Below the pieces are notes generated by a model. The model did not search any database, had not been told where the DNA came from, and worked only from the letters and a program-made list of their open reading frames with translations. From the NCBI GenBank assembly GCA_947625495.1, contig CANQOQ010000005.1:1-64000 (forward strand): a stretch of DNA of 64,000 nucleotides, in the 5' to 3' direction. This document shows, piece by piece, positions 15,771 through 23,791 of this stretch. This stretch comes from Candidatus Gastranaerophilales bacterium (GTDB lineage Bacteria; Cyanobacteriota; Vampirovibrionia; Gastranaerophilales; Gastranaerophilaceae). The position numbers and the translations under genes are program-made. Each line of letters starts with the position of its first letter. The stretch's first letter is position 1.

Positions 15771-17126
15771 TTGAGAATTGTCAATGTAAATAATAAAATA
15801 TCTTTTGGATATGATAAAAATCTGAATAAAGAATTAAAAATGAGATTAAAAGAATATCCCGATAAGAAATGGGCTGATACTCTTTCCTCAATGAATTCAT
15901 ATTGTAATAAACTTGAAACAGAGGTATCACAAACTCCTTCAAAAGAAAATTCTTCAAGATATAATGATTATTTAGATATGTTTTTAAATTTAAAACAAAT
16001 GCTTGCGGGTTTTGTTACTATTACATTTGATGATTTCAGATATGCGGATCGTGAATACAAGCATTATATGGATGAATATATAAAATCCGGACAGCCGGAT
16101 GATTCATGGCAAAAAGAAGTTTGTGATTCATTATCTGCTTGGACTCAGGAAACACAGATTTCTCCAACTATCCATAAAAATGAAAAATCCGAATCTGATA
16201 ATGAAAAAGAAGTTAAAGACGCTTCTATTACTCAAAAGGCAGACGGAATAAAGAAATCATTAATAGAAATATATACACCAACAAAGTCATCGCCGAGAGG
16301 TTTTGCAGATGTTGTTGGTATGGATGATTTAAAACGTGATTTATCTGAAGATATTGTTAATTATATAAAAAATCCCGAAGCAATAAAGTCTGATTATGAT
16401 GAATATGGATTAGAAGTTTCAAAAGGACTCTTATTATACGGACCGCCCGGATGCGGAAAAACTTATATTATTCAAGCACTTTCCCTTGAGGCCGATGTTC
16501 CTTTATTAATGCTTAATTTATCTAATGCAGGTTCGCATTATATTAACATGACATCAAAAAACATATATAACGCATTTCAGGAAGCATTTAAAACTGCTGA
16601 AAAAATAGGTAAACCTTGTTTACTATTTATGGATGAAATTGATACATTGGGTTTTGACAGAACTTCACGAACTGAAAATGAAGATATAAAGCAAGTAGGA
16701 ACACTTCTCCAATCTATTGATAATGCTAAGGATAAAAACATTATTGTTATTGGTGCAACTAATAAATATAATCTTCTTGATCCCGCCGTAAAAAGAAGAT
16801 TTGAAAATATGTATTTTGTTGATTTACCTTCAAAAGATAAAATAAAATCACTTCTTATTAAACATCTTTCTTCTATAGAAAAAGGTAAAAAACTTGCGGA
16901 ATCTTCCGAAAAGCTTGATATATTGGCTGATATGTTAAATGGTTATTCTAACAGTTCGGTATGTATTATTATCAAGAATGCGGCGAAATGTGCAAAAAGA
17001 CGTAGCAGGGCTGATATTGATATTGTTGATTTCCAAGAATCCATTAAAACTTCAAATCAGGAAAAACCTAATAGGAAGGACTATACTCCGGATTATATTA
17101 AAGATTTTAAGATAGGTTTTATTTAG
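15771..17126 (+). CDS. Lineage-specific AAA+ ATPase
   Basis: A 451-aa protein. The first about 175 residues match no family I recognise, but begin MRIVNVNNKISFGY, with the ISFG tag. From about 178 there is a single AAA+ module of the FtsH/p97 class: GFADVVGMDDLK, Walker A GPPGCGKT (224-231), Walker B LLFMDEID (284-291), sensor 1 GATN (328-331) and paired arginines KRRF (341-344). No FtsH zinc-protease domain and no membrane helix follow. The start is TTG 15771 behind AGAGGA. It may be an unfoldase or remodeller with an unknown adaptor domain. Its stop overlaps ftsX's stop by 4 bases. Confidence 0.82.
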   Translation: MRIVNVNNKISFGYDKNLNKELKMRLKEYPDKKWADTLSSMNSYCNKLETEVSQTPSKENSSRYNDYLDMFLNLKQMLAGFVTITFDDFRYADREYKHYMDEYIKSGQPDDSWQKEVCDSLSAWTQETQISPTIHKNEKSESDNEKEVKDASITQKADGIKKSLIEIYTPTKSSPRGFADVVGMDDLKRDLSEDIVNYIKNPEAIKSDYDEYGLEVSKGLLLYGPPGCGKTYIIQALSLEADVPLLMLNLSNAGSHYINMTSKNIYNAFQEAFKTAEKIGKPCLLFMDEIDTLGFDRTSRTENEDIKQVGTLLQSIDNAKDKNIIVIGATNKYNLLDPAVKRRFENMYFVDLPSKDKIKSLLIKHLSSIEKGKKLAESSEKLDILADMLNGYSNSSVCIIIKNAAKCAKRRSRADIDIVDFQESIKTSNQEKPNRKDYTPDYIKDFKIGFI

Positions 17127-18028
17127 ACTTGCAGATGTTTTTTTATTGATAAAAGACTTCCGCTTGCACTGAAAAATATTGCTATTACAAATATACAAAA
17201 TACAACTATCTGTATTGCAAATTCTGTATTTGGTACATTTAAGAAATCATTTAATTTTAATAGTGCATTTTGAACGGTATTTAACGGTATCAAAGAAATA
17301 ATAGCACCTATGAATCCGTATATTGCACCTTGAAGTATTAATGGAATTTTAATGTACCAGTTGCTTACTCCCATTAACCTCATAATTTCAATTTCTTCTT
17401 TTCTAGATTGAATTACAAGCTGAATTGTACAGTTGATAATTATAATAGTTAACAAAGCTACTGCAATTAAAACAAAAATAGTAACGGTATTATAAACAGT
17501 AGTAATAGTTTGAAGCTTTTTTGCAAATTCCTGAGCATAATTCATACTTTCAATGCCTTGCAGCTTTTTGATATTATCACAAACAATTAAAATATTTTTA
17601 GGATCATCAACTGTAACATGAACGGTATCAGGAAGCGGATTTTCCATGCCGGATACATCCATATTATTATTCATTTCTTCCCAAGCCTGTTCTTTTGTTT
17701 TTATGGTAACTTTTTTTACGTGATTAAATTCCTTTATACGCTGTGAAATATAACCGGGTTCTGCATTTTGTTTCAGGTATACGGATATTTCAAAGGTATT
17801 CCCAAGGTTATCGACGTATGAACTTAAAGAAAAACTTGTTCTGAATAAAGCGCCAAAAATTGTTAATATAGCCGCAATTGCAGCAATTATAGCGATATTT
17901 ATTAATCCTGTTCTGTGTATTCCGTATATTGTTTCCATCGCAATTCTGTACATTATACGAATTGAAGATAAATGCCTTTGCGGGATATGTTTTTTAACTG
18001 TTTCTTTAATTTTTTTTCGTTTATTCAT
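17123..18028 (-). CDS. ftsX: Cell division ABC transporter permease FtsX
   Basis: A 301-aa membrane protein with the FtsX topology. A cytoplasmic basic N terminus leads to helix 1 (about 37-60), then an extracytoplasmic domain (about 65-165, containing FEISVYLKQNAEPGYI and VTIKTKEQAWEEM). Three further helices run from 180 to the end, with the coupling segment SRKEEIEIMRLMG. With FtsE it regulates peptidoglycan hydrolases at the septum. It overlaps ftsE by 8 bases and is last in the minus-strand operon from pgi. Confidence 0.94.
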   Translation of the reverse strand: MNKRKKIKETVKKHIPQRHLSSIRIMYRIAMETIYGIHRTGLINIAIIAAIAAILTIFGALFRTSFSLSSYVDNLGNTFEISVYLKQNAEPGYISQRIKEFNHVKKVTIKTKEQAWEEMNNNMDVSGMENPLPDTVHVTVDDPKNILIVCDNIKKLQGIESMNYAQEFAKKLQTITTVYNTVTIFVLIAVALLTIIIINCTIQLVIQSRKEEIEIMRLMGVSNWYIKIPLILQGAIYGFIGAIISLIPLNTVQNALLKLNDFLNVPNTEFAIQIVVFCIFVIAIFFSASGSLLSIKKHLQV

Positions 18029-18695
18029 AAGTTCCTGCCTGTACGTCTCTGATAATTTGTCCCTGTTCCATAGTGATTACTCTTTTTCTGAAATAATCAA
18101 CGATATCTCTGTCGTGAGTCGAGACAATAACAGTGATGCCTTTTTCATTAATTTGTTCAAGAATCTGCATAATTTCAAGTGAATTTTTAGGATCAAGATT
18201 ACCCGTAGGTTCATCAGCAATCAGAAGAGGCGGTCCGTTGACAATAGCTCTTGCTATACTGACTCTTTGCTGCTCGCCTCCCGATAACTCGGTCGGTTTT
18301 GCATTCATTTTATTTAATAATCCGACTATCTTTAATGCTCCGGTTACTCGTTCTTGAATTTCCTTGTTCCTCATACCCAGAGTCCTTATCACATAAGCGA
18401 TATTGTCGTATACTGATATGTTTTGCAGAAGTTTATAGTCTTGAAAAACTATCCCCATACATCTTCTTATATTAGGAACTCTGTCATTTGGCAGCTTGGA
18501 AATATTGATGTTTCCAATCATAACGGTACCTGATGTCGGAACTTCTTCTCTATATAGAAGCTTCATTAATGTTGATTTACCGGCACCTGAGGAACCCGTT
18601 AAAAATACAAATTCACTCGACATTATATCAAGATTTATATTTTGAAGAGCATAATTATCTTTATATTTTTTATAAACATTTCTAAGTTGAATCAT
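18021..18695 (-). CDS. ftsE: Cell division ATP-binding protein FtsE
   Basis: A 224-aa ABC ATPase with Walker A GSSGAGKST (about 34-42), a Q-loop in VFQDYKLL, the signature LSGGEQQRVSIARAI, Walker B LLIADEPTGNLD and the switch His in STHDRD. The opening MIQLRNVYKKY is typical of FtsE, the partner of FtsX. It overlaps the transketolase C-subunit gene by 4 bases upstream and ftsX by 8 bases downstream, so it appears to be translated as part of one mRNA with the sugar-metabolism genes. Confidence 0.95.
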   Translation of the reverse strand: MIQLRNVYKKYKDNYALQNINLDIMSSEFVFLTGSSGAGKSTLMKLLYREEVPTSGTVMIGNINISKLPNDRVPNIRRCMGIVFQDYKLLQNISVYDNIAYVIRTLGMRNKEIQERVTGALKIVGLLNKMNAKPTELSGGEQQRVSIARAIVNGPPLLIADEPTGNLDPKNSLEIMQILEQINEKGITVIVSTHDRDIVDYFRKRVITMEQGQIIRDVQAGTYE

Positions 18696-19633
18696 TTAAG
18701 TAATCCCATAATTTTTTGTGTTAATTTTTTTGCGTTAAGTCCGTAAAAATCCATTAATTCGTTAGCTTTACCGCTTTGTCCGAATTCGTCGTTAATTCCG
18801 ATTCTTAAGGTTTTAACAGGATAATTTTCACTTAAAACTTCACAAACGGCAGTCCCTAAACCGCCTATTATCGAATGATTTTCTATTGTAATGACTTTGT
18901 TTGTTTTTTTCGCCGATGCAATGATTGTTTCTTTATCAATAGGTTTAACAACCGGTACGTCAATAACTTCGGCATTTATCCCTATATCAGATAACATTTT
19001 AGCACAATCAAGCGTTTCAACCAATGTTTCACCGTTTGTTATTAAAGAAACATCACAACCGTTTTTTATAATGTTTGCTTTAAGCGAGAATTTATAATCT
19101 TTTTCATCAAATATATCAGGCAGACTTGTTCTTGCAATTCTTATATAAACAGGCCCGTTATATTGTGCCGCAAATTCGACGGCCTGTTTTGTCTGAAGGG
19201 CATCAGCAGGAACTATTACAGTCATATTAGGAATATTTCTCATTAATGCAATATCTTCAAGAGCCTGATGGCTGGCGCCGTCCTCACCAACTGTAATACC
19301 GCCATGAGTTGCAGCTATTTTAACATTTAAATTAGAATAACAAATGGTATTTCTAATTTGTTCCCATGCTCTTCCCGTGGCAAACATAGCAAAAGTAGAA
19401 ACAAATGGTATTTTTCCCGTACAGGCTAATCCTGCTGCCGTAGTCATTAAATCTTGTTCAGCAATACCTGTATTAAAAAATCTTTCGGGAAATTCTTTTG
19501 CAAACAGCTGAGTTTGTGTTGAGCAGGATAAATCTGCATCTAATACTACTATATTTTTATTCTGCTTGCCCAGTTCAACAAGAGTTTGACCGTATACACT
19601 TCTTACAGATTTACATTCTCTATTCATAAACAA
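18692..19633 (-). CDS. Transketolase, C-terminal subunit
   Basis: A 313-aa protein containing the pyrimidine-binding and C-terminal domains of a split transketolase. The thiamine-activating Glu is in FFNTGIAEQDLMTTAAGLA, the following GKIPFVSTFA and HGGITVGEDGASHQALED segments are characteristic, and the C-terminal domain starts near KANIIKNGCDVSLI. With the preceding gene it transfers two-carbon ketol units in the pentose phosphate pathway. Only three bases separate the two subunit genes. Some DXS-like enzymes share this half, but the split arrangement favours transketolase. Confidence 0.92.
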   Translation of the reverse strand: MFMNRECKSVRSVYGQTLVELGKQNKNIVVLDADLSCSTQTQLFAKEFPERFFNTGIAEQDLMTTAAGLACTGKIPFVSTFAMFATGRAWEQIRNTICYSNLNVKIAATHGGITVGEDGASHQALEDIALMRNIPNMTVIVPADALQTKQAVEFAAQYNGPVYIRIARTSLPDIFDEKDYKFSLKANIIKNGCDVSLITNGETLVETLDCAKMLSDIGINAEVIDVPVVKPIDKETIIASAKKTNKVITIENHSIIGGLGTAVCEVLSENYPVKTLRIGINDEFGQSGKANELMDFYGLNAKKLTQKIMGLLK

Positions 19634-19636
19634 TCC

Positions 19637-20473
19637 TTAAACTAATTCTTTCAATGCTTCATTAAGCTGTTCTTCATTAGGCGCTTTTCCATGCCAGCCT
19701 GCATTATTTTCCATAAAGGATACTCCCTTGCCTTTTATAGTATTAGCAATAATAGCAAAAGGTTTATCAGAAATTTTTGCATTTTCAACGGCAGAATAGA
19801 TTTGCTTAAAATCGTGACCGTCAATTTCTGTAGTATTCCAGCCGAAGGCTGAAAATTTATCTGTAATATTACCTAAAGATTTGATATTTTCTGTAGAACC
19901 GTCTATTTGAAGTCTGTTTCTGTCAACAATGGCAATTAGATTGTTGAGTTTATGGTGAGCGGCATTCATAACAGCTTCCCAGACACTGCCTTCTTCAAGT
20001 TCTCCGTCACCCATATAGACATATACTTTTGAATTTATTTTATCTAACTTTAACCCAAGAGCCATTCCGCAGCCGATAGAAAGTCCCTGTCCTAAAGAGC
20101 CTGTTGATACTTCAATTCCGTCAAGCATTTTACTGCTCGGATGACCCTGAAGCCTTGAACCTAAGGCTCTAAAAGTCATTAATTCTTCTTCCTTAAAGTA
20201 TCCGCAGTGCGCCATTATTGCATATAATGCTGCTGAAGCATGTCCTTTAGACAGAATAAATCTGTCTCTTAAATCATATTGCGGATTATTTTTGCCGTCA
20301 GGACAGATTTTCATACATTTGTTAAATAATACATTTAATATGTCAACAGAGGATAAAGAGCCTCCGGGGTGGCCTGATTTTGCTTTATGTATCATAAGAA
20401 GAATTTCTCTTCTTATTTTTGTTGATACTTGCTTTAATTCCCCAATCTCTGTTTCTGATATTTGATTAAGCAT
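19637..20473 (-). CDS. Transketolase, N-terminal (thiamine diphosphate-binding) subunit
   Basis: A 278-aa protein with the TPP-binding domain: KAKSGHPGGSLSSVDIL, the His-containing SKGHASAALYA, GSLGQGLSIGCGMALG and the Mg-TPP motif GDGELEEGSVWEA ending in NRLQIDG. It forms the active enzyme with the C-terminal subunit encoded next. Split transketolases are common in anaerobes and archaea. It is downstream of the WecG-like gene in the pgi-to-ftsX operon, placing two central-carbon enzymes together. Confidence 0.93.
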   Translation of the reverse strand: MLNQISETEIGELKQVSTKIRREILLMIHKAKSGHPGGSLSSVDILNVLFNKCMKICPDGKNNPQYDLRDRFILSKGHASAALYAIMAHCGYFKEEELMTFRALGSRLQGHPSSKMLDGIEVSTGSLGQGLSIGCGMALGLKLDKINSKVYVYMGDGELEEGSVWEAVMNAAHHKLNNLIAIVDRNRLQIDGSTENIKSLGNITDKFSAFGWNTTEIDGHDFKQIYSAVENAKISDKPFAIIANTIKGKGVSFMENNAGWHGKAPNEEQLNEALKELV

Positions 20474-20498
20474 TTTTACCCTTTTTAATTGACTAATC

Positions 20499-21233
20499 TC
20501 AATTATTAATATACTCCATTATAACTTTAAACAGAAAAACAGGCAAAGTTTTATAAATTCTTTTTATTCTTTGCGGTTGTTTAATTGTTCTGTATAACCA
20601 TTCAAATCCGGTTTTTCTGAAAAGTTCGGGTGCTCTTTCAACCTCTCCCGCCCAAACGTCAAAACTGCCTCCTATTCCTATAAAAGTGCTATTTGGAAGC
20701 TTTTTTCTGCATTCATTAATAAATAATTCTTGTTTGGGTGCGCCTAATGCCGCAAACACGATTTGCGGCGTATTTTGCGACAAATTGTTAATTATTTCAT
20801 CTTCTTCATCTTTATTAAAATAGCCGTTTCGTGTGTAAACAATATTTAAATTCGGAAATTCGTTTTTTAATTTTTGTTCCGTTTTTACTATAACGTGTTC
20901 TTTAGCTCCGATTAGTGCAATGGGGTAATTGTTTTTTTCGCTTAATTTAATTAATTCTAAGGCTAAATCAACCCCCGGAATTCTATCTTGTTTAATACCG
21001 TTAATTTTTAAAGCGATTTGAATACCTACACCGTCTGCTATAACAAGTTCCGATTCTTTAATTATTTTGTTTAAATCTTGATTTTTATCAGCCTGTTCAA
21101 TAATTTCAGGGTTAATAGTTATTATATGAGTTCCAAGTTTATTGTCTATTCTGCTTTTTAAGTATTCTATCGCACCTTGAAAGCTTATTAAGTCAATATC
21201 ATATCCTAAAATTTTTTTTCTGTTTTTATTCAT
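20499..21233 (-). CDS. WecG/TagA/CpsF family glycosyltransferase
   Basis: A 244-aa member of GT family 26. The conserved parts are ILGYDIDLISFQGA, the catalytic VIADGVGIQIA region (Asp), FAALGAPKQELFI and the long C-terminal signature IGIGGSFDVWAGEVERAPE followed by RKTGFEWLYR. These enzymes add N-acetylmannosaminuronate, N-acetylmannosamine or glucose to lipid-linked sugars in surface polysaccharides. The actual sugar cannot be read from the sequence. It sits 8 bases after pgi. Confidence 0.92.
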   Translation of the reverse strand: MNKNRKKILGYDIDLISFQGAIEYLKSRIDNKLGTHIITINPEIIEQADKNQDLNKIIKESELVIADGVGIQIALKINGIKQDRIPGVDLALELIKLSEKNNYPIALIGAKEHVIVKTEQKLKNEFPNLNIVYTRNGYFNKDEEDEIINNLSQNTPQIVFAALGAPKQELFINECRKKLPNSTFIGIGGSFDVWAGEVERAPELFRKTGFEWLYRTIKQPQRIKRIYKTLPVFLFKVIMEYINN

Positions 21234-21241
21234 AATTTTGT

Positions 21242-22639
21242 CTATATTTTAATCGGATTGGAAAGTTTTGCTTTAAGTTCATTAGCACTGTCTTCATAAC
21301 CGACTCTGCCCATAAGTGCATAAGTATAATTCTTTGATTGTTCAACACCCGGCTGGTCAAAAGCGTCGATATTATAGAGAGCCCCGGTTATTGCCGTTTG
21401 AACTTCTATCATATAAAGAAGCTGGCCTAAATAGTATGGTGTAAGCTTTGGAACCGTTATTGTTACATTCGGTCTTTTATAGTCAATTAAAGAAGCCATT
21501 GTGGAATCTGCTTCCGCATTAAACAATTTGTTTATTGTTTTACCGCCTAAATAACTTATTCCCGTATATTCAAATATATTGGGAATTTCAAGATTAGTGT
21601 CAAATTCACCTACTCTAAGGAAGTTGATAATTTTATCATTCGGGCCTTCATTATATAGCTGAATTTGTGAGTGCTGGTCTGTAACGCCCAATGCTTTAAC
21701 AGGCGTTTGACCCGTATTTACCGTGTTATTGTTCTTATCTTTTTCTTTTCCCAAAGATTCAGCCCACAATTGACAATACCAGTCTGCTACATATCTTAAT
21801 CTGTAAGAGTATGGCATCATAACTGATATGTTTTTACCTTTCTTCGTATCCATTAAATAATGAATAAGAGCATTTTGTGCCGCAATATTAAACCTGATAT
21901 CGGTATTTTTAAGTGCAAGGTCCATATCCTTTATGCCTTGTGTAATTTCTTCTATATTAATTCCCACAAGGGCAAACGGTAAAAGTCCTACTGCAGAGAA
22001 TACCGAGAATCTGCCGCTGACGTCATCAGGTATATAAAATGTTTTATAACCTTCCTGATCGGATAGCTGCTTTAAAATTCCTATATTTTTATCTGTTGTT
22101 GCTATTATATTTTTTCTGTAATCATCACCCAGCTCTTGTTCCATTCTGTCTTTTAAAATCATAAATTGAGCCATTACTTCTGCCGTAGAACCTGATTTTG
22201 TAACTACATTAACAAGAGTCTTTTTTAAATCCAAAATGTTAAGAATAGCATTCATTTGGTCGGGGTCAATGTTATCTAAAAAGAATATTTTAGGGAAATT
22301 ATTTCTTTGTTCTTTTGTTAAGAAGTTCCAATACGGAGGTAAAAGTGCCTCACAAACAGCCATGCTGCCGAGGGATGAGCCGCCCATACCTAGTATTAAA
22401 ATATTATCGAATCTGTTTTCAACAAGAGCCGCATATTCTTTGACATACCATATAGTTTCTTCGTTATAGCCCAAATTCATCCATTGCAGCCATTGACCGG
22501 GTTTATCTTTTTTTGAATTTAAGTCTGAAATTATTCTGTGTATTGTTTCGGAATATTTATCAAATTCTTCTTCAATATTTAATCCGTTTTCACTGCCTAT
22601 AATCTCTTCTTTTATATTGCGATAGTCAAATTCTATCAT
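21242..22639 (-). CDS. pgi: Glucose-6-phosphate isomerase
   Basis: A 465-aa cytoplasmic enzyme interconverting glucose-6-P and fructose-6-P. LILGMGGSSLGSMAVCEAL and VTKSGSTAEVMAQF form the sugar-phosphate-binding SIS loops, GRFSVFSAVGLLP is the family signature, GVTDQHSQIQL holds the active-site His/Gln region and FDQPGVEQSKNYTYAL contains the catalytic Lys. A GAGGT Shine-Dalgarno precedes the ATG. It is first gene of a minus-strand operon running to ftsX. The length is that of the shorter bacterial/archaeal-type PGI. Confidence 0.95.
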   Translation of the reverse strand: MIEFDYRNIKEEIIGSENGLNIEEEFDKYSETIHRIISDLNSKKDKPGQWLQWMNLGYNEETIWYVKEYAALVENRFDNILILGMGGSSLGSMAVCEALLPPYWNFLTKEQRNNFPKIFFLDNIDPDQMNAILNILDLKKTLVNVVTKSGSTAEVMAQFMILKDRMEQELGDDYRKNIIATTDKNIGILKQLSDQEGYKTFYIPDDVSGRFSVFSAVGLLPFALVGINIEEITQGIKDMDLALKNTDIRFNIAAQNALIHYLMDTKKGKNISVMMPYSYRLRYVADWYCQLWAESLGKEKDKNNNTVNTGQTPVKALGVTDQHSQIQLYNEGPNDKIINFLRVGEFDTNLEIPNIFEYTGISYLGGKTINKLFNAEADSTMASLIDYKRPNVTITVPKLTPYYLGQLLYMIEVQTAITGALYNIDAFDQPGVEQSKNYTYALMGRVGYEDSANELKAKLSNPIKI

Positions 22640-22763
22640 CTGGACCTCACTTTTAATGTTTGGCTCTTATCATAAATCCTCTTTTTTTATTGTACATGTT
22701 TACAAAATAAATAAAAGTAAATTAAACTATTATGTAACAATATAAAATATTTCAGAGGATTAT

Positions 22764-23726
22764 ATGAAAGAATTTGAATTTTTAGATATTATATCAAATC
22801 AATTATCAGACAATTCTTATATCGGTGATGATTGTGCTTTTTTAGATGACTTAGGTATTTTTGTTACACACGATACTTTAGTAGAAAATATACATTTTAC
22901 AATGTATACAACTTCTGCGTATATGCTCGGAAGAAAATCAGTTGCGGTTAATTTGTCGGATTTGGCTGCTGCTCTTTGTGAACCTGAATATATTACTATC
23001 TCGCTTTCTCTTCCTTCTGATACGGATAATAAATTTGTTTCAGAATTTTATAGAGGAGTAAATGATATTGTATCTGAATATCGTGTTAAAGTGGTCGGAG
23101 GAGATATAACGGGAGCTGAAAAAATAACTGTTTCTGTTTGTGCAATAGGTAAAAAAAATATCCCCTGCATTTCTTCAAGAAAAAATGCAAAAAAGGGCGA
23201 TGTAATTTTAGTTACGGGTCAGCATGGAAACAGCAGTGCAGGACTTTATGCCTTGCAAAATTTCTTGCAGGCTGACGATTATTTGATAAATTCTCATTTA
23301 AATCCTAAACCGAGACTCTATGAATCTAAAATACTTTCTCAAAACATTGATAGTAATATTGCAGTGATTGATTCGTCAGACGGATTAATTGATGCACTTT
23401 ACAGAATTTCCGCTGCTAGTAAACATTCAATTGAGATAGATATTAATAAAGTTCCTGTAAGTACAGAATTAATTGAATTTTCTAAAATTAACAATATTGA
23501 TTATAAAAATTTTGTTATGTGGGGTGCTGAGGACTATGAACTTGTTATCACAGTCCCCGAAGAAACATATATTAATCTTGATAAAAACCTCTTTACTCAA
23601 ATAGGAAAAGTGCAAAATAAGGATTTCAGCCCTGTTGTATCAGTTCAGGACGGAAAAAAATCTTTTAAAATTAATCGTGAAATCTTTGAGAAAAATGCAT
23701 TTAATCATTTTGGTAACAAAATTTAA
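22764..23726 (+). CDS. thiL: Thiamine-monophosphate kinase
   Basis: A 320-aa ATP-dependent kinase making thiamine diphosphate from thiamine monophosphate. It shows the PurM-like fold markers: YIGDDCAFL (Asp metal ligands), THDTLVENIHF, GRKSVAVNLSDLAA, VVGGDITGAEKITVSV and, later, IDSSDGLIDAL and MWGAEDYELV. AGAGGA precedes the ATG. It appears monocistronic, and supplies the cofactor used by the divergently encoded transketolase. Confidence 0.94.
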   Translation: MKEFEFLDIISNQLSDNSYIGDDCAFLDDLGIFVTHDTLVENIHFTMYTTSAYMLGRKSVAVNLSDLAAALCEPEYITISLSLPSDTDNKFVSEFYRGVNDIVSEYRVKVVGGDITGAEKITVSVCAIGKKNIPCISSRKNAKKGDVILVTGQHGNSSAGLYALQNFLQADDYLINSHLNPKPRLYESKILSQNIDSNIAVIDSSDGLIDALYRISAASKHSIEIDINKVPVSTELIEFSKINNIDYKNFVMWGAEDYELVITVPEETYINLDKNLFTQIGKVQNKDFSPVVSVQDGKKSFKINREIFEKNAFNHFGNKI

Positions 23727-23733
23727 AAAATAT

Positions 23734-23759
23734 GGCAAAAAAAATTAACTTCGTATTTT
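23734..23759 (+). promoter_or_regulatory. Shared GGCAA...TATTTT promoter-like element (copy c)
   Basis: GGCAAAAAAAATT (23734-23746) and TATTTT (23754-23759), then CAAACAGTTGAG. It is nearly the same as the 6870 copy, in the 65-base gap before the 5'-nucleotidase gene. Confidence 0.55.
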
Positions 23760-23791
23760 CAAACAGTTGAGAAGTTATACGGATTATAAAA

